64,000 nt of DNA from Fimbriimonadaceae bacterium (GCA_019454105.1 CP075364.1:561362-625361), one strand, 5' to 3'. Numbered from the stretch's first letter, positions 18,539-27,364 are shown. Program-made: numbers and translations. The notes: generated from the letters alone by a model not told the origin.

Positions 18539-18714
18539 GTTCGATTGTGACCGCTACCGCGATCGCAGGCGCCAATTGCGATCAGCGTCTGGAAGTTTTC
18601 TCGTCGTCGCGCCGCGACGAAAACGTGACGAAACAGGACTGGGCCTTGTAACGGACTCGACACGGCCGGATGGCCACTATGCGAGCAGTCCGATCCAAGG
18701 ACGGAAACAAGAAC

Positions 18715-19521
18715 ATGAACACGAAACTCGCTGCCATCGCACTTGGCCTCGCCACTCTCTCGACCTCGGGACTCGCCCAGACCTACTATTCGATCGACGT
18801 CGCTAACGACGCACTCTATTCAATCAACCCGACGACCGGGGTCGCCACCTTCAAAGGCAACTTCATGTACGACATTGACGGCGTCGACATGGCATGGCAC
18901 CAAGGCGCTCTTTACGCCAAGACCTTTAACTCGGTCGCTGGCACTCGAGTCTGGCAAGTCCTGACGACGGGAATGTACGCCGGCCTCGGACTCGGAGGAA
19001 GCGCGATCAACGGCGGAGGATATCAAGGTGCCGAAATCGCCGGGCTCGCCTCCGACGGCACGAACCTCTTCGTCACCTACTCCAACCAACCGCCGACCAA
19101 CAACTTCTCAACGAGCTTTGGAAGGATCAACCCCCTGACCGGCACGATCACTTTCCTAGGTTCGATCGGCACCGACGCTGACGCGATGTGTTACACAGGA
19201 GGCCAGTTCTGGACGATGGACGTCATTGCTCCAGGCTCTGGCTACCAAGTCTATCGCGGAGCGACGACCCCGAACGTCTTTGTTGGCGGCGACACTTACG
19301 ACAACTCTCTGGCAACAAACCCGGTCGACATGGAGTTTTACTCTCCGACGCAGCTCGTCACCGTCGGCCAGACCGGTAAGAACCTGGTCCGGATCTGGCG
19401 TAACAATGGCAAGCGCGCGGCAGTCGTGCCGATCACGGGGGCGCCGGCGAACGCGGTCTTCAAGGGCATCGCCTACCAGCCGCCGTGCGTCAGCTGGGAT
19501 TATCTTCACAACCCGAACTGA
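18715..19521 (+). CDS. Secreted beta-rich (propeller-like) protein, unknown
   Basis: A 268-residue exported protein with a signal peptide (residues 1-20, ending SGLAQ). The mature part has repeated short strands with Y-x-I-N/D-x-x-T-G-x-x-T/x-G patterns (LYSINPTTGVATFKGNF, FGRINPLTGTITFLGSIG), as in small beta-propellers that read out 'time/average' style repeats (DUF4394-like). No PEP-CTERM tail is present. ATG 18715 is preceded by AAGGA about 11 nt away. A strong terminator follows. Confidence 0.7.
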   Translation: MNTKLAAIALGLATLSTSGLAQTYYSIDVANDALYSINPTTGVATFKGNFMYDIDGVDMAWHQGALYAKTFNSVAGTRVWQVLTTGMYAGLGLGGSAINGGGYQGAEIAGLASDGTNLFVTYSNQPPTNNFSTSFGRINPLTGTITFLGSIGTDADAMCYTGGQFWTMDVIAPGSGYQVYRGATTPNVFVGGDTYDNSLATNPVDMEFYSPTQLVTVGQTGKNLVRIWRNNGKRAAVVPITGAPANAVFKGIAYQPPCVSWDYLHNPN

Positions 19522-19542
19522 GCTCGCTCTTCAGGACACCTG

Positions 19543-19575
19543 GCCCCGCTGGAGACGGCGGGGCTGTTTCCGTTT
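19543..19575 (+). terminator. Rho-independent terminator
   Basis: GCCCCGC (19543-19549) pairs with GCGGGGC (19558-19564), 8-nt loop, tail TGTTTCCGTTT. It ends the secreted-protein transcript 20 nt after its stop. Confidence 0.75.
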
Positions 19576-19637
19576 ACTGTCGCTCCACAAAGATCGAGGT
19601 CTGACCTCGCGACGGCCAATTTGTGTGCAGAAGCAGC

Positions 19638-20345
19638 CTAGTCTTTTGCCGTCGGAAGCGGCCTGGCGGCCACGTCCGGGAGCAGCGCTTCGGCATAGAG
19701 CCGGACGTCTCGTATCTCCCCATGGAAGGGCTGGTTGTGGACTCCACCCAGCGGGTTCTGGACGTTGCCCACTGAGAGCCCTGGGTTCCAACCGGACTCC
19801 ATGAGCGTTATCGGTCTGAAGGGGACCGCAGTCTGGCCTACGGTGACACCGTCGATGTAAAGCCGCATTTCGCGGGCACGGGCATCGTAGGCGCCGACCA
19901 GCCGCTGCCATTCTCCCAGTCTCGCTGCCGACCGGACGCCGGTCGCTTCAAACTCGTTCGTCGAGCCGTAGACGACGAACGAAAAGTAACCGTCGTTCCC
20001 CAGGTTCAGCGAATAGTTGTCATGCCCGCTCCGGTCGTCTCCGCGAAACACGATTTGTCCCGCTGGAGACGTTCCGCCCGAGGGCCACGCAAACGGTCGC
20101 ACCTCCGCAGTGACCGTGAACGACCGGCCGAGCGCGTAAGCCGGACAGTCGGGAAAGACGAAGCCGCCGTTCTTGCCGAAGAACGTGGCCCCGCCGATGC
20201 CAGCCTTGGCGTCACCCACGACTCGGCCCTCTAGCCCAGTGACAGTGTCCCGATTGGAGCCGTCATGCAGGATCCACGCGACAGGAAGCGGATCGGTGAT
20301 CGACGAAACCGCCAAGAGGCAGACAGCGCTGAACATGGTCTCCAT
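19638..20345 (-). CDS. Secreted LamG/concanavalin-like domain protein
   Basis: A 235-residue exported protein. After a short signal peptide (FSAVCLLAVSSI) comes a jelly-roll of the LamG/laminin-G-3 type: GRSFTVTAEVRPF, then GQIVFRGDDRSGHDNYSLNLG, WQRLVGAYDARAREMRLYIDG and the closing GEIRDVRLYAEAL. This fold usually binds carbohydrate or acts as a surface module; no catalytic domain is attached. Start ATG 20345 or ATG 20336; the latter lies 7 nt after GACAAT. It is convergent with the propeller-like gene. Confidence 0.78.
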   Translation of the reverse strand: METMFSAVCLLAVSSITDPLPVAWILHDGSNRDTVTGLEGRVVGDAKAGIGGATFFGKNGGFVFPDCPAYALGRSFTVTAEVRPFAWPSGGTSPAGQIVFRGDDRSGHDNYSLNLGNDGYFSFVVYGSTNEFEATGVRSAARLGEWQRLVGAYDARAREMRLYIDGVTVGQTAVPFRPITLMESGWNPGLSVGNVQNPLGGVHNQPFHGEIRDVRLYAEALLPDVAARPLPTAKD

Positions 20346-20425
20346 TGTCGGACGCGCGGGCCGCAAGACCATTTCGCCATCTTGAGCGAAGGCACGCCAA
20401 GTTCTCTGGATGCCAAGGGCAAGAC

Positions 20426-20881
20426 CTACAACGGAGGAGGTCCGACGAGTTCGGTGCCCAAGGGGGCTACGGCTTCCGCGATCTTGGCAAGGTCAGGACC
20501 CTCGGGGCCCAAAGGGACGCTCGCAATGGTCTCGAAGACCTTGTCATAGTTTCCAGGCGTGGTCACCCAGAGCAACCGACAAGGATCGTCTCCACGGACG
20601 GCGAACCCGTGGGGCGTCCCCCCCTTGGTCCAAAAGAAATCGCCCGGACCGGCCAAGAAGAGGTCGTCATCGACAACAACTTTGATCCGACCGGCCAAGA
20701 CATACGCCATTTCGTCCATGTAATGGTGAACGTGAACCGGCACGCCCATGCCCGGACCCAAGTCGTTGATGAACACGGAAACCGATTCATCGCTCCTTAA
20801 GAACGTCTCATCCTGGCCAAGAACCTGTATATGCTTGCCAAATCCGGCAGGCACGTAGTCCACAGAAGGGCCCCCAGACAT
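20426..20881 (-). CDS. Cupin-domain protein
   Basis: A 151-residue single-domain cupin. The first motif GVPVHVHHYMDEMAYVLAGRIKV carries the His-His-Glu metal ligands, and the second, GDFFWTKGGTPHGFAVRGDDP, carries the second-motif His. Small cupins of this type are dioxygenases, isomerases or metabolite binders; no specific reaction can be given. ATG 20881 is preferred over 20893 because TATGCT (20889-20894, complement) ends 7 nt before it. Confidence 0.8.
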   Translation of the reverse strand: MSGGPSVDYVPAGFGKHIQVLGQDETFLRSDESVSVFINDLGPGMGVPVHVHHYMDEMAYVLAGRIKVVVDDDLFLAGPGDFFWTKGGTPHGFAVRGDDPCRLLWVTTPGNYDKVFETIASVPLGPEGPDLAKIAEAVAPLGTELVGPPPL

Positions 20882-21012
20882 GACGACGAGCATACCTGCG
20901 AGGTTTGGCTACCTCGCCCAAGTCTGCCGCTGACGATTCAGAAGTGGGCTGCTGCTCATCGGTCAGCAATCTTGATGAGCGGGGCCACTCCGAAGCCGAA
21001 ATGTGTAGTCAC

Positions 21013-21927
21013 CTAGAGCCGGTCGGTCACAAACGGTTTAGCGGGCACTGCCATAGGTTGGTTGACCGGAAGCAGCCACCCTCTGACCTCCCCGAGAGGC
21101 CATTGCCATGTCGCAATGTTCACAGAAAGCAAGCCTTGTCGAAGAGGCTCGACCAGGAAGTCCGGAAACTGCTTATAGCGCATGGCGACCAAACACCCTT
21201 GTTCTCCCGAAGTCCACTTGTCAGGCGGATCCAACTGCATGACTGGGATCCCTTCTGTTCCGCGGGGCCCAAGCCGCAATTCCGTCAGGAGAATGTCGCT
21301 TGCCAAGATTCCGTTCGCGCCGACCGACAGCACGGCCTCGCCGCTTGGAAGCAGGGTCAAAGAAACGACCGCATGCGCGCCACTGGAGGACGGTGGAACA
21401 GCCTCCACACTCGAACACGTGCCGCCTCGCCGCATCGCCCGACGCAGGTTCGCTTCGCTGGAAAAGTGGATGCCAGTTGACATCCAAGTGAATTTGGTGA
21501 TCGTTGAGGCCACGCCAGCTTGGGAAAATGCCACTTCGGAGAATGCGTCGACATGCTCCCCATGGGTGTCGCCTCCGAAAGTGAAAAGGTATGGGCAGCC
21601 TGGATGAAGAACAATGTTCGACGAATAGGCCGGGCCTAGGGGTGGTTCGTCGGCGTGTGGGGCGGACTTGTGACGGGCCGAATAGTTGAACACGACCTGG
21701 TCTCCATAGTTCGGAAGGCGGAACGCCGAGATGCTGAGGTCGGTTTGCCAAAATCGATGTTGCCAGCCGGGAGTGAAGACTTCGCTCTCTGTGACTGGCC
21801 CGTGCAGGACCATGGCAGTGACCAGCTCAGAGTTCTCCACCTTGATGACTTCAAAGTCTATAGGGTCGGCGAAAGCCCAAACAAACGCGAAACAACCAAC
21901 GAGGCCGAGGATGATCCGCCTGATCAT
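21013..21927 (-). CDS. Secreted protein with CHRD-like C-terminal domain
   Basis: A 304-residue exported protein with a signal peptide at residues 1-20 (ILGLVGCFAFVWAFA). The N-terminal 160 residues look like a CHRD/spondin-type beta domain (FTFGGDTHGEHVDAFSEVAFS). The C-terminal half matches the CHRD pattern: AHAVVSLTLLPSGEAVLSV and the end block LSVNIATWQWPLGEVRGWL (N-v-H-t..p.GEiRG-l). CHRD domains occur in chordin and in many bacterial surface proteins, function unknown. ATG 21927 has TATAAT 9 nt upstream (21937-21942), so a near-leaderless transcript is likely. Confidence 0.72.
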   Translation of the reverse strand: MIRRIILGLVGCFAFVWAFADPIDFEVIKVENSELVTAMVLHGPVTESEVFTPGWQHRFWQTDLSISAFRLPNYGDQVVFNYSARHKSAPHADEPPLGPAYSSNIVLHPGCPYLFTFGGDTHGEHVDAFSEVAFSQAGVASTITKFTWMSTGIHFSSEANLRRAMRRGGTCSSVEAVPPSSSGAHAVVSLTLLPSGEAVLSVGANGILASDILLTELRLGPRGTEGIPVMQLDPPDKWTSGEQGCLVAMRYKQFPDFLVEPLRQGLLSVNIATWQWPLGEVRGWLLPVNQPMAVPAKPFVTDRL

Positions 21928-22139
21928 AGTACATCCATTATAGGACACGGGGCCTCGAATGCCAAATGTTGTTGGGAGACCGCCTTCGCACCCTCAGCCA
22001 GCGCGACGCCGAATCGCCTTAACCTCCACTTCATGTGTCCAGGCTAGGGGCCGGTCAAAACGAGAAAGGGTGGCTTCGGGCGAAGGAGCAGGATCCCTGG
22101 GGCCACTCTGCGTTTGGGCGTCGTGCCTGGAACCGGATT

Positions 22140-22745
22140 CTAGCTCTGCCTGCGACGGCCAAGAGCGCCAAAAACGACGGCCAAAGACGCCAGTGTCGCG
22201 GGCTCCGGCACCACGGAAACATTGTCGACTCCGGTGATCTCGTTCGATGATGACGCTGATGACATCGAGATGCGGACTTCGGTGACGTTCGAAAGTGCTC
22301 CGGCAAACGTTCCCGAAAGCAGCGCCCAGTTCCCAGGTGTCAGGGACACCGACATGGTCGTCCAATCGAACGGGGTCGAAAAGTCGCCTGCAAAGTTCCT
22401 CGCGATCTGTCCACCGCTGCCAGTGATCCGGACGAACATGGGGAACGGCTCCAAGGTCCCCGCCCTGATGAGCGTGTAGTCCACCGAGAACACACCGTTG
22501 GAACCATAGAGCGTGCTCCAGTCACCCAGGAACGACGCCGGTGCATAAATGAGTCCGCCATCGGCCGGCCCGGTGTCCTGGAATCGCAGAAAACCTCCCG
22601 GGTTACCGCCCGAGTTCGTCCAAGAAACCCCCGAAGTCTGAGTCCAACCATCGAATCCCGAGTCGAACGTGGAGATCACAGCCCAGGCCTGGACCGACAG
22701 GAGCCCTGCGAGGCAGGGAACAGCTACGAGTCTATAAGTTTTCAA
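22140..22745 (-). CDS. PEP-CTERM sorted surface protein
   Basis: A 201-residue protein with an N-terminal signal peptide (CLAGLLSVQAWA), a jelly-roll-like beta domain and a C-terminal PEP-CTERM tripartite tail: VPEPATL, a hydrophobic stretch (ASLAVVFGALG) and RRRQS. Such tails are processed by an exosortase, which is not in this window. The DNA shows that the start is a TTG at 22745, 7 nt after GAGGAG. This initiation site is folded into a leader hairpin (see the regulatory entry). Confidence 0.85.
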   Translation of the reverse strand: MKTYRLVAVPCLAGLLSVQAWAVISTFDSGFDGWTQTSGVSWTNSGGNPGGFLRFQDTGPADGGLIYAPASFLGDWSTLYGSNGVFSVDYTLIRAGTLEPFPMFVRITGSGGQIARNFAGDFSTPFDWTTMSVSLTPGNWALLSGTFAGALSNVTEVRISMSSASSSNEITGVDNVSVVPEPATLASLAVVFGALGRRRQS

Positions 22746-22818
22746 GAGACGTCTCCTCTTGACAGCCTGGGCCCGACGCCTGTCAAACGCCTAACCTCAG
22801 CGTATCCCAAGCATTATA
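22743..22818 (-). promoter_or_regulatory. Promoter and structured leader of the PEP-CTERM gene
   Basis: TATAAT at 22818-22813 (complement) would start transcription near 22806. The leader holds two inverted repeats. Hairpin A is CAAGAG (22761-22756) with CTCTTG (22748-22743), a 6-bp stem that contains the start codon and part of the Shine-Dalgarno. Hairpin B is TTGACAG (22786-22780) with CTGTCAA (22765-22759). Both need bases 22759-22761 and so exclude each other. Confidence 0.45.
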
Positions 22819-22902
22819 TTCGTTCCTGAGTGACTTGAATCCCAGCATTTTGACCGGATGTCGCCTTCTCTGCGACTCCGGTTTGTCAGGGCGTCTGATT
22901 GT

Positions 22903-24450
22903 CTAGGGCCCGTGCGAGGCGGTGGGCTCGATCGGCTCGTACTCCTCAGCGATGTCGTCCTCGGCAGGGTCGATCTCAGGGTTCCATGTCTGGACGATCC
23001 GGCTCGTGGCCGCGTCGCCGGTGATGTTGACCACCGTCCGCATCATGTCCAACGGCCGGTCGATCGCAAAGAGAAGGCCAAGGCCAGTCAAAGGCAGCCC
23101 GACCGCAGTGAGCACGATCGCCATCGTCACGAGACCCGCGCTCGGGATGCCGGCCGCCCCCGCCGCCGCCAAGACCGCTGTCGCTGCCACGAGAAGCTGT
23201 TGCCCGACCGTAAGGTCCGCGCCAAAGGCTTGCGCGAAGAACATCACGCCAATGACCTCGAACAGGGCGGTCCCGTCCATATTGAGCGTCGCTCCGACCG
23301 GCACGACGAACCCTGAGACCCGCTTACTGACCCCGAGCCGGTTGGTGCAAGTCAAAGTGACCGGCAACGTCGCCGCCGAACTCGAAGTGCCCAACGCAGT
23401 GAGGAACGCGGGCGCCATGGTCCGGACGAACTGAAAGGGCCCGAACCGGCCGAGCCAGGCGACCAAACCGATCAGGACGCACCAGTGCACCACCAGGGCC
23501 GATGCCAACGTCACCGCGTATAAGCCCAAACCACGCCCGATGTCGGCGAGATATGCCGGATCTTGGATGCCCAGAAAGTACGCCACCAACCCGGCCACCC
23601 CGAAGGGTGCCAGCCGCATGATCCAGTTCACGATCACGTACAGGAGGTCGCTCAGGCCCTCGAAGAAGTTGAAGACCGGGGCCGACCGGTGCTTGCCTCG
23701 GCTCGCCATGGCCACGCCCAAAAGGATCGTGAAGAAGAGCGCTCCGAGCACGTCGAAGTTCGCCAGAGCCTCGAACGGGTTGCGCGGGATCATCTGCAGG
23801 ACCATGTCGGCCGGGTTTGGCCGCGACTGCACGACGTCGGGAACCGCCTCTTCCAATGCCCGCCCCAGGGCCTTTCCAGGCTGCACCAGGTTCACGAATG
23901 TGAGGCCGATCCCCGCCGCGAGGAACATGGTCGCGAAATAGACCGCGAACGTCTGCCTTCCCAGCCGTCCCAAAAGCTTGAGGTTGCCGAGGCTCGCGAT
24001 CCCGACCAGCACCGAACAGACGATGAGCGGCAATGCGATCATCCGCAGGAGCCGCACGAACCCTTCGCCCACAAAGTAGGCCGCCATCGTCATCGGTGAC
24101 ATCTCCTTGACAGGCCCGCGCGAGACAAGCTCGAGGTTCTCGATCCGGAGCCCGGTCGCCCCGCTCAAAGCGTCCCGCGCCTCGGCTCGGCTCCGTCCGA
24201 TCAGCCCGCCCGGCACGTCTGGCGAATCGGGACGGTCCGTGACCACATACTGCGGCTTGGCGTCGCGGTTGGCCGCGATCTTGATCGTCACGTTCTCGCC
24301 GTTCGAGAGAATCGCCCGATAGCTGTCGCCCGCCTGCACGGGCACCGGCGCGTTGAACATCAGGACGAGCCCGAGGGCCACGCCCACCAACATCCCGAGG
24401 ATGACCTTCCAGGCCAGACCGGTCGTTTTCACTCCTTCGCCCCCAGACAT
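22903..24450 (-). CDS. Dicarboxylate/amino acid:cation symporter (DAACS)
   Basis: A 515-residue member of the GltP/DctA (SLC1-like) family, which moves glutamate, aspartate or C4-dicarboxylates with H+ or Na+. The serine-rich hairpin loop TSSSAATLPVTLTC near residue 356 and the NMDGTALFEV motif near 392 form the substrate and cation sites. Unusually, about 90 residues of hydrophilic sequence lie between TM1 (13-30) and the next span, against a short loop in typical members. The C-terminal tail is acidic. AAGGAGAACCAAG before ATG 24450 is a strong ribosome-binding site. Confidence 0.92.
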   Translation of the reverse strand: MSGGEGVKTTGLAWKVILGMLVGVALGLVLMFNAPVPVQAGDSYRAILSNGENVTIKIAANRDAKPQYVVTDRPDSPDVPGGLIGRSRAEARDALSGATGLRIENLELVSRGPVKEMSPMTMAAYFVGEGFVRLLRMIALPLIVCSVLVGIASLGNLKLLGRLGRQTFAVYFATMFLAAGIGLTFVNLVQPGKALGRALEEAVPDVVQSRPNPADMVLQMIPRNPFEALANFDVLGALFFTILLGVAMASRGKHRSAPVFNFFEGLSDLLYVIVNWIMRLAPFGVAGLVAYFLGIQDPAYLADIGRGLGLYAVTLASALVVHWCVLIGLVAWLGRFGPFQFVRTMAPAFLTALGTSSSAATLPVTLTCTNRLGVSKRVSGFVVPVGATLNMDGTALFEVIGVMFFAQAFGADLTVGQQLLVAATAVLAAAGAAGIPSAGLVTMAIVLTAVGLPLTGLGLLFAIDRPLDMMRTVVNITGDAATSRIVQTWNPEIDPAEDDIAEEYEPIEPTASHGP

Positions 24451-24600
24451 CTTGGTTCTCCTTCAGACCCGGCCCAATGCCGTCCGCCCGAAGGCTGATC
24501 CTACCTGTCGCTCAGTTTATCGGCGACGATCGGAGCCCTTGGACCGCGCGACTCGGTCAGCGGCCGCTCCAAAATTCACCCCGCCATCGTCAACACTTCT

Positions 24601-25020
24601 ATGATGGACAAGTGGGCGATTCCGAACGCCGTTGCCATGACCCTCCTCCGTGTTGTCAGTGGTCTGATGCTCTTCCAGGCAGGTGGCAACAAGTTCTTCG
24701 GTTGGCTCGGAGGGATGCCGGGAGGGGGCACGCCGCCCGTGGGCTCGCAAATCTGGATCGGAGCTTGGCTCGAACTTGTCTGTGGCGGACTGATGATGCT
24801 CGGCCTTCTCACCCGGCCAGCCGCCTTCCTCATGTCAGGCACGATGGCCGTAGCCTATTTCCAGTTCCACCAGCCCCAGGGGCTCTGGCCCGGTCAGAAC
24901 GGCGGGGTCCCTGCCGTGATGCTGTGCTTCGCTTGCTTGGCGTTGTTCGCCTATGGCCCCGGCCCTTATAGTCTCGACAGCCTCATCTTCCGCAACCGTT
25001 CGAAAGAAGAGACCTCCTGA
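24601..25020 (+). CDS. DoxX-family membrane protein
   Basis: A 139-residue four-helix membrane protein of the DoxX type. The pattern is clear: LLRVVSGLMLFQAGGNKFFGWLGG in helix 1, WLELVCGGLMMLGLLTRPAAFLM in helices 2-3 and AVMLCFACLALFAYGPGPYSLD in helix 4. DoxX proteins take part in respiratory thiol/quinone redox chemistry in a few known cases, otherwise unknown. Two adjacent ATGs (24601, 24604) are possible starts. It is followed after 30 nt by a DinB gene. Confidence 0.85.
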   Translation: MMDKWAIPNAVAMTLLRVVSGLMLFQAGGNKFFGWLGGMPGGGTPPVGSQIWIGAWLELVCGGLMMLGLLTRPAAFLMSGTMAVAYFQFHQPQGLWPGQNGGVPAVMLCFACLALFAYGPGPYSLDSLIFRNRSKEETS

Positions 25021-25050
25021 TCGCGGCCCCGAGGTATCGTCACTCCCAAC

Positions 25051-25512
25051 ATGGAACCGTCGACTCCAGAGGCCAAGGCCCTCAAGCAAGCCTGCGACGT
25101 CTTCATCAAGGATCTCGAGGCGCTCCCCGAAGAGGCCTTCACAAAGTCGTTCGCGCCCAAGGCGCGAACTGTCGCCGACATCACTTACGAAGTGATCATG
25201 GTGAACGACGCGATCGTCGGGCTCTTGCAAGGGAAGCCGATGCCCGAGTGGCCGGGCGGATGGGTCACAGCTCCCGAGAGCTTCCAAACGAAGGATCAGG
25301 TGCTCAATGGGTTCCGTGAAGCGTCCGACAGGGTCATGGGATCCGTTGCAGGCATGAACCCCGACGAGATGCTCGTCTTGACCGAGACGCCCCGTGGTGA
25401 GGCGCCAAAAGGGGATCGCGTCAGGTTCATGGCTCTCCACACCTGGTACCACTCCGGCCAGCTCAACTTCATCCAGACGCTCCTCGGCGACGACGGTTGG
25501 CACTGGAGCTAG
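25051..25512 (+). CDS. DinB-fold protein
   Basis: A 153-residue DinB/YfiT-like four-helix protein. The C-terminal ALHTWYHSGQLNFIQTLLG with its two His residues is a family hallmark, while the first metal His position is not obvious (ITYEVIMVNDAI), so metal binding may be incomplete. TATCGT ends 10 nt before ATG 25051, so it may have its own near-leaderless promoter although it lies just 30 nt after the DoxX gene. Confidence 0.78.
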   Translation: MEPSTPEAKALKQACDVFIKDLEALPEEAFTKSFAPKARTVADITYEVIMVNDAIVGLLQGKPMPEWPGGWVTAPESFQTKDQVLNGFREASDRVMGSVAGMNPDEMLVLTETPRGEAPKGDRVRFMALHTWYHSGQLNFIQTLLGDDGWHWS

Positions 25513-25563
25513 ACTCGGAAGGATCGGCCCCCTCGTCAGTCAGGCTGTCACAATGCTCGGTAC

Positions 25564-26085
25564 ATGAGCCCCATCGTGCTATCTTGCCTGCTGATCGGGA
25601 TCCCAGCCCAACAGGCCAAACCCGACTTCGAGTTCCTTGGGAAAGGCTACTTCCACCGCTTCACCAAGGACGGGCTCACGGAGTTCACCCCGAAGGGCCA
25701 GGAAAACCTTGAGAAGTGGACCGACATGGTGACCGTCAACTCTTACAAGGACGCTCAGGACGGGGAAGCCCTCGCCAGGGTGGCCAACGCCGTCTTGGAC
25801 ACCTATCAGGACCATGGCGCCAAGATCGTCAGAACCGATTCGGTTCCCAGAAAGGGCGACAAGCCGGCCGAGCACCTCATCGTCGTCATGTTCACAAGGC
25901 CAGAGTTCACTGAAGCCGCGTTCGCCCGGTTCGTGCTTCAAGACGGGCAAGGTTGGTCGGTCGTCTATTGCCGCCGGATTCTTGGCAAGGGCCAAGTGAA
26001 GCCCATGGCCGAATGGCTCAAACAGAACGGTGAGCGGACTGAGAAAGCCCTCATGGCTCTCAAGACCGTTCCCAAACGCCGCTGA
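25564..26085 (+). CDS. Small exported protein, unknown
   Basis: A 173-residue protein with a short signal-like N-terminus (PIVLSCLLIGIPAQQA). The mature part is hydrophilic and alpha/beta (FEFLGKGYFHRFTKDGLTEF, HLIVVMFTRPEFTEAAFARF). No family is recognised. CACAAT ends 9 nt before ATG 25564. It ends just before the convergent anti-sigma gene. Confidence 0.62.
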   Translation: MSPIVLSCLLIGIPAQQAKPDFEFLGKGYFHRFTKDGLTEFTPKGQENLEKWTDMVTVNSYKDAQDGEALARVANAVLDTYQDHGAKIVRTDSVPRKGDKPAEHLIVVMFTRPEFTEAAFARFVLQDGQGWSVVYCRRILGKGQVKPMAEWLKQNGERTEKALMALKTVPKRR

Positions 26086-26105
26086 CCCGTCAGCCAGACT
26101 CGGGT

Positions 26106-26369
26106 CTACCCTTCCTCTGACAGCTCTTTGACCCGCGCCTTCAGTCTGGCCAGAGCCTCGACATCCGGCTCGATCTGGCGCGACATCTTCAGGGCCTCGA
26201 GAGACAGGCTGAGGCGCTGGAGGAAGTTGCCGCAGCGGAAACAACGCGCCGCATGGGCCAATCCGTACCAGCGCTTGAGCCCCCTCGCGCGGCCGTCCGC
26301 AATCTGCTGGAGCACTTTCTCCATCCTTCGGCAGGGTGGGCCCTCAGTCGTGTGACCTCGCAGATTCAT
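26106..26369 (-). CDS. Putative soluble zinc-finger anti-sigma factor
   Basis: An 87-residue protein with the HxxxCxxC pattern of zinc-finger anti-sigma domains (HAARCFRCGNFLQ near residues 39-51) and an upstream Cys (CRRM) as the first ligand. Such domains bind an ECF sigma factor and keep it inactive, and thiol oxidation or a signal releases it. No membrane span follows, so this would be a cytosolic (ZAS-type) sensor. Its ATG overlaps the stop of the ECF sigma gene, the standard sigma/anti-sigma pairing. Confidence 0.7.
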   Translation of the reverse strand: MNLRGHTTEGPPCRRMEKVLQQIADGRARGLKRWYGLAHAARCFRCGNFLQRLSLSLEALKMSRQIEPDVEALARLKARVKELSEEG

Positions 26370-26881
26370 CGTCCTTCAGGCCTCAAGCTGGCCAGTTTGG
26401 CCTGCAACATCTTGCGCCCTCTGAAGAGGCGCGTCCTCAACGTGGCCGCGGTCAGGTCAAGGGCCTCTGCCGCCTCTGAATACTCCATCTCCTCCACGTC
26501 GCAAAGCACGATCGGGAGCCTGTAGTCTTCTGTCAGACCGTCCAAAGCCGCCAGAACAGTCTCGCTGTCGAGCCGGACTTCGACCCGCTTCCAGAAACCG
26601 TCGTCCGATGGCTCGGCCACGTTCTCGAACGACGTCTCGTTGCGGACCCCGCGTTTGCGCAACACTTGCGACCATTCGTTTCGAAGAATCTTAATGAGCC
26701 AAGACCGCGCGTGCCGGCCGTCAAAACCGGACCACGCGCGGGCAGCGTTCAAGAAGGTGGAGCCGACCAGGTCCTCGGCGTCCGTAGCGTTCATGGTGAG
26801 CCTCTGAGCCACGCGATAGAGCACCTCCAACTCGTTCAAGGCCACGGACTCGAAGTCTTGGCGCGGGCCGGATTGCTCCAT
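26366..26881 (-). CDS. ECF-family RNA polymerase sigma factor
   Basis: A 171-residue sigma-70-family protein with region 2 (ELEVLYRVAQRLTMNATDAEDLVGSTFLNAARAW, then SWLIKILRNEWSQVLRKR) at residues 17-80 and region 4 (LDGLTEDYRLPIVLCDVEEMEYSEAAEALDLTAATLRTRLFRGR) at 113-160, and nothing between them, which is the ECF architecture. It lies 10 nt downstream of the three DM13-like genes and four bases before the anti-sigma gene, so it is in one transcript with them. It may direct transcription of this same operon. Confidence 0.9.
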   Translation of the reverse strand: MEQSGPRQDFESVALNELEVLYRVAQRLTMNATDAEDLVGSTFLNAARAWSGFDGRHARSWLIKILRNEWSQVLRKRGVRNETSFENVAEPSDDGFWKRVEVRLDSETVLAALDGLTEDYRLPIVLCDVEEMEYSEAAEALDLTAATLRTRLFRGRKMLQAKLASLRPEGR

Positions 26882-26891
26882 GCGGTTCGGA

Positions 26892-27332
26892 TCAGTTTAG
26901 CTTCTGTACCTCCGGGAACGACGCCTCGCCAAGGAGGACTTCGGCAAACGAGCACCAGATCTGGACTTTTTTGACGCTCTTGACGTGGGCGGGAAGCGTG
27001 ATCGAGAGGTTCTTCTTGTTGCCAACGATCTTAAGCTGTTGGAGCAGGTAGACATTGCCGTTGCCGTCCACGACTTGCCAATGCGGGGCGGGAGTGTTCG
27101 GTAGCTCAAAGTCGCTGCTGAGCGTGAGAGTAGTCTTGCCGTTCTTCCGAGCCAAGGTCGCGTGTCCCTTGTTGACCTCGACACCCTTGAACTTTCCTGT
27201 CTGAGCATCCACCGTCATGTTCATGGCCATGGGTTTGGAGTCGTTCATCGCGTCTTGGGCGAAGGTAGCGGTTGTACCGGTCGCCGATACGGCGATGGCA
27301 AAAGCGGCAAGGATCAATGTTTTAGTGTTCAT
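26892..27332 (-). CDS. Exported DM13-like protein, second divergent copy
   Basis: A 146-residue protein with a signal peptide (LILAAFAIAVSATGTTATFAQ). The mature part follows the plan of the DM13 protein two genes upstream: GKFKGVEVNKGHATLARKNG at the start and KKVQIWCSFAEVLLGEASF at the end. The single conserved DM13 cysteine in I-W-C is retained, but the NGPD motif is lost. In DM13 domains this Cys has been proposed to act in redox or heme chemistry. It lies directly upstream of the ECF sigma gene. Start ATG 27332; earlier in-frame codons run into the neighbour. Confidence 0.75.
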   Translation of the reverse strand: MNTKTLILAAFAIAVSATGTTATFAQDAMNDSKPMAMNMTVDAQTGKFKGVEVNKGHATLARKNGKTTLTLSSDFELPNTPAPHWQVVDGNGNVYLLQQLKIVGNKKNLSITLPAHVKSVKKVQIWCSFAEVLLGEASFPEVQKLN

Positions 27333-27364
27333 GTTGTTTCTCTGTTGGATGGGTCGGGGTCGGG

